Shown here piece after piece: positions 14,534-16,611 of a stretch of DNA of 16,611 nt. The stretch is from contig DFYR01000045.1 of the NCBI GenBank assembly GCA_002383375.1, forward strand, positions 3,856 to 20,466, in the 5' to 3' direction. The stretch's first letter is position 1; each line of letters begins with the position of its first letter. Source of the stretch: Spirochaetaceae bacterium UBA4077. Lineage in GTDB: Bacteria; Spirochaetota; Spirochaetia; Treponematales; Rectinemataceae. Below the pieces are notes generated by a model that was not told the origin of the DNA, searched no databases, and saw nothing but the letters and a program-made list of their open reading frames with translations. A program made the position numbers and the translations under genes.

Positions 14534-15628
14534 ATGACCATAGCTCAGCTTCCCGAATTCGTGCGCAAGCGCATCAAGGAAGGAACGGTGATCCCCGCCA
14601 TGCCTCTGGCGCTCAAGGCCGACCGAAGCTACGACGAGATCAGGCAACGCGCCCTGGTGCGTTACTACATCGACGCCGGCGCGGGTGGGATCGCCGTGGG
14701 GGTCCATTCCACTCAGTTCGAAATCCGCGATCCCGAAATAAACCTATTCGAGAAAGTGCTCTCCACCGTTTCTTCGATGATAGACGAGCATGCCTCCGAG
14801 CGTTCACAGCCTACGATCAAGATAGGCGGCATCTGCGGCCGCACGCCCCAGGCCCTCGCCGAGGCAAAGCTTCTCGTAGCCCAGGGCTATCACGCGGGCC
14901 TCATGAGCATGGCCGCCTTCAAGGGCGATCCGGCGCTCAAGGAAAACTCCATAGAGGCAATGATCGACCATTGCCGCGCCATAGCGGAAGAAATTCCCCT
15001 GGTAGGCTTCTACCTCCAGCCGGACGTAGGCGGGAGAGTCCTGCCTTACGAATTCTGGAAAGCCTTCGCGCAGATCGATAATGTCCTGGCCATAAAAATG
15101 GCTCCCTTTAACCGCTATCGCACCCTCGATGTCGTGCGCGCCGTCTGCGACGCCGACAAGGAGGACTCGATCGCCCTCTACACCGGCAACGACGACCACA
15201 TCGTCCTCGATCTGCTCACCGAATACCGGGTGGTCGGCCCCGGCGGCGCCGAAAAGCGGGTCCGCATCGTGGGCGGCCTCCTGGGCCAGTGGTGCCTCTG
15301 GACAAAAAAGGCGGCTGAACTCCATACAGCCCTTCGTGGGTACGCCAAAAGCGGCAAGGACATTCCCCAATCCCTCTTGACCTATGCGGAAGAGCTCACC
15401 GACGCCAACGCCGCTGTATTCGACGGCGCCAACGGATTCGCCGGCTGCATACCCGGCATCCACGAAGTCCTGCGCCGCCAGGGCCTCCTGGAGGGCACCT
15501 GGTGCCTCAATCCCAAGGAAGTCCTCTCCCCGGGCCAGGCCGAGGAAATCGACCGTGTATGCCGCTCCTACCCCTTCCTCACCGACGACGCCTTTGTGAG
15601 GGAAAACCTCGAGGGCTGGCTGAAATAG
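14534..15628 (+). CDS. DapA-like (dihydrodipicolinate synthase/N-acetylneuraminate lyase superfamily) aldolase, long form
   Basis: A 364-residue class I aldolase-type TIM barrel, about 70 residues longer than typical DapA (near 290-300). The GGIAVGVHSTQFEIR block replaces the usual GTTGE. Tyr160 (VGFYLQP) matches the catalytic tyrosine, and Lys188 (LAIKMAPF) the Schiff-base lysine. The extra length lies mainly after the lysine: a glycine-rich GGLLGQWCLWT segment and a long C-terminal helical region. It is probably not DapA itself but an aldolase or dehydratase acting on a 2-keto or keto-sugar compound, and the best candidate for the C-C bond cleaving step of this cluster. GAAGGA precedes the ATG by a few bases. 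It is 18 bp from the phosphatase gene. Confidence 0.87.
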   Translation: MTIAQLPEFVRKRIKEGTVIPAMPLALKADRSYDEIRQRALVRYYIDAGAGGIAVGVHSTQFEIRDPEINLFEKVLSTVSSMIDEHASERSQPTIKIGGICGRTPQALAEAKLLVAQGYHAGLMSMAAFKGDPALKENSIEAMIDHCRAIAEEIPLVGFYLQPDVGGRVLPYEFWKAFAQIDNVLAIKMAPFNRYRTLDVVRAVCDADKEDSIALYTGNDDHIVLDLLTEYRVVGPGGAEKRVRIVGGLLGQWCLWTKKAAELHTALRGYAKSGKDIPQSLLTYAEELTDANAAVFDGANGFAGCIPGIHEVLRRQGLLEGTWCLNPKEVLSPGQAEEIDRVCRSYPFLTDDAFVRENLEGWLK

Positions 15629-15646
15629 AAAATTCTGGAGCCTTTA

Positions 15647-16611
15647 ATGACAAAACCTTTCTCGCCCGAGTTTTTCCATATCGACTCGGTGGCAGTCCCC
15701 GGAACGGGCGGCCGCATCGGCATGTGCGGCTGCCCGGGCAAAAACAGCCTGGGCTTGCCCGGCTCGGGCGGTCGCGGCCTCGACGCGGACCTTCGAGAGA
15801 TCCGCGACTGGGGCGCCAGCCTGCTGCTGAGCCTCATAGAACCCCAGGAATACGAGGAAGCGGGCATCGCGGATATCGCAGCCAAGATTCCCGGAGGGAT
15901 GGAGCATATCAGGCTGCCGATCCGGGACATGGGAAGACCCGACGCGGCCTGGGAAGCGGCGTGGGAGGAAAAGGGTTCGATAATTCGCGCTATCTTGAAT
16001 GATGGCGGCAAGATATGCGTCCATTGCATGGGAGGCTTAGGGCGTACGGGACTTGTGGCCGCCAGGATATTGACTGAATTCGGCATGGAGCCGGATGCGG
16101 CGATCCGGGCGGTGCGCCGGGCCAGACCGGGGGCGATCCAGACCGAAGAACAAGAAGCTTACATTCGGGCTCTTAGTTCTAAAACAGGCCAGGACTCCAA
16201 TTCAAAGTACTTTTCCCTGAGTCTCGACTCGCTGAGGGCTTTAAGCGCCTGGGCTGCTGACTGCGCAGACAGGGCTTTGTACGTATTCGAAGCCTATTCC
16301 GGGCAGGATCTCCGGCCAAGGCAGGCGATCGACGCTGCCCGAGCCTTCGCCGCGGGAGGAAGAAGGACGGCGGAGTTGCGTCGACTCTCCCTGGCGGCCT
16401 ATGCAGCGGCCAACGAGTCGAGGGACGACGCCGCTGCCGCGTCGGCGAACGCCGCTTGCCTGGCCGCCTCCAGCGCCTATACCCATCCACTCAGGGATGT
16501 CCATCAGACCAAGCATATCCTCGGTCCCGCGGCCTATGCCGCCCTCGCCCTCGAATTGAGAGGCTCGGGCGACAAAGCGATCGGTGACGGGGAAATCCGC
16601 CGGTCGCTGGA
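15647..16611 (+). CDS. Dual-specificity-like protein phosphatase fused to an Imm5-like putative immunity domain (3' end cut)
   Basis: At least 321 residues, open at the right edge. Residues 1-175 form a cysteine-dependent phosphatase of the CDKN3/dual-specificity type: the CX5R loop is HCMGGLGRTG with Cys127 and Arg133, and the preceding PIRDMGRPD carries the candidate general acid (Asp94 or Asp99). From about 195 the sequence becomes alanine-rich and helical, with the RPRQAIDAARAFAAGGRR, ANAACLAASSAYTHPL and KHILGPAAYAALALEL stretches seen in the Imm5-type putative immunity family; that call is by resemblance and less certain. The ATG is preceded by CTGGAG. It lies 18 bp after the aldolase gene, so could be cotranscribed, though its job in a sugar pathway is unclear. 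Confidence 0.75.
   Translation, partial: MTKPFSPEFFHIDSVAVPGTGGRIGMCGCPGKNSLGLPGSGGRGLDADLREIRDWGASLLLSLIEPQEYEEAGIADIAAKIPGGMEHIRLPIRDMGRPDAAWEAAWEEKGSIIRAILNDGGKICVHCMGGLGRTGLVAARILTEFGMEPDAAIRAVRRARPGAIQTEEQEAYIRALSSKTGQDSNSKYFSLSLDSLRALSAWAADCADRALYVFEAYSGQDLRPRQAIDAARAFAAGGRRTAELRRLSLAAYAAANESRDDAAAASANAACLAASSAYTHPLRDVHQTKHILGPAAYAALALELRGSGDKAIGDGEIRRSL

Noticed and set aside
14804..15463. Minus-strand open frame of 219 codons
   Set aside because: Antisense to the DapA-like gene, which has catalytic residues and a good ribosome site.

Overview
The window is a GC-rich bacterial chromosome segment with strong AGGAGG-type ribosome binding sites and tightly packed operons. Nothing in it fixes the taxonomy. 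The mix of genes (CsoR/CopA, a CbiR-type cobamide remodelling enzyme, and a sugar-oxidoreductase/isomerase cluster with a DapA-like protein) would suit an anaerobic or facultative heterotroph. A spirochaete is one possibility, but that is a low-confidence inference. No rRNA, tRNA, IS element, phage gene or CRISPR array was seen.

Metal region, 1-6062. On the minus strand a csoR-copA operon runs off the left edge: a Cu(I)-responsive CsoR repressor followed by a Cu(I)-exporting P1B-1 ATPase that lacks about its last 50 residues. A large GC-rich palindrome resembling known CsoR operators lies just upstream of csoR. A minus-strand DUF1801 gene comes next. From a divergent intergenic region, a plus-strand three-gene operon follows: a free-standing HMA metal-binding protein, a P1B-type ATPase with CPG in place of CPC in its transport site, and a Crp/Fnr-family regulator. 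This regulator has the four cysteine positions and the recognition-helix residues of FNR. A perfect FNR-type half-site pair (TTGAT-N4-ATCAA) lies upstream of the operon, so direct autoregulation is likely.

Cobamide and miscellaneous region, 6095-9246, minus strand. In transcription order it holds a flavin-reductase-family gene, a DUF3052 gene broken by a one-base shift in a 9-A tract, and then cobU, cbiR and cobS. The last three overlap by 4 bp at each junction (ATGA). Together cobU and cobS activate cobinamide and attach a lower ligand, while CbiR removes the lower ligand of imported cobamides, so the trio looks like a cobamide salvage and remodelling unit. No cobalamin riboswitch was found.

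Carbohydrate region, 9496-16611, plus strand. Six enzyme genes form an apparent operon: Gfo/Idh/MocA dehydrogenase, TIM-barrel isomerase/epimerase, a second dehydrogenase, a second isomerase, an extended SDR protein without the canonical catalytic lysine, and a long DapA-like Schiff-base lyase. The gene order looks like a doubled dehydrogenase-isomerase pair with an SDR and an aldolase added. No kinase is present, so the substrate is probably a non-phosphorylated sugar, polyol or sugar acid that is oxidised, isomerised and cleaved. The last gene, open at the right edge, joins a dual-specificity-like phosphatase to a domain resembling the Imm5-type putative immunity family.
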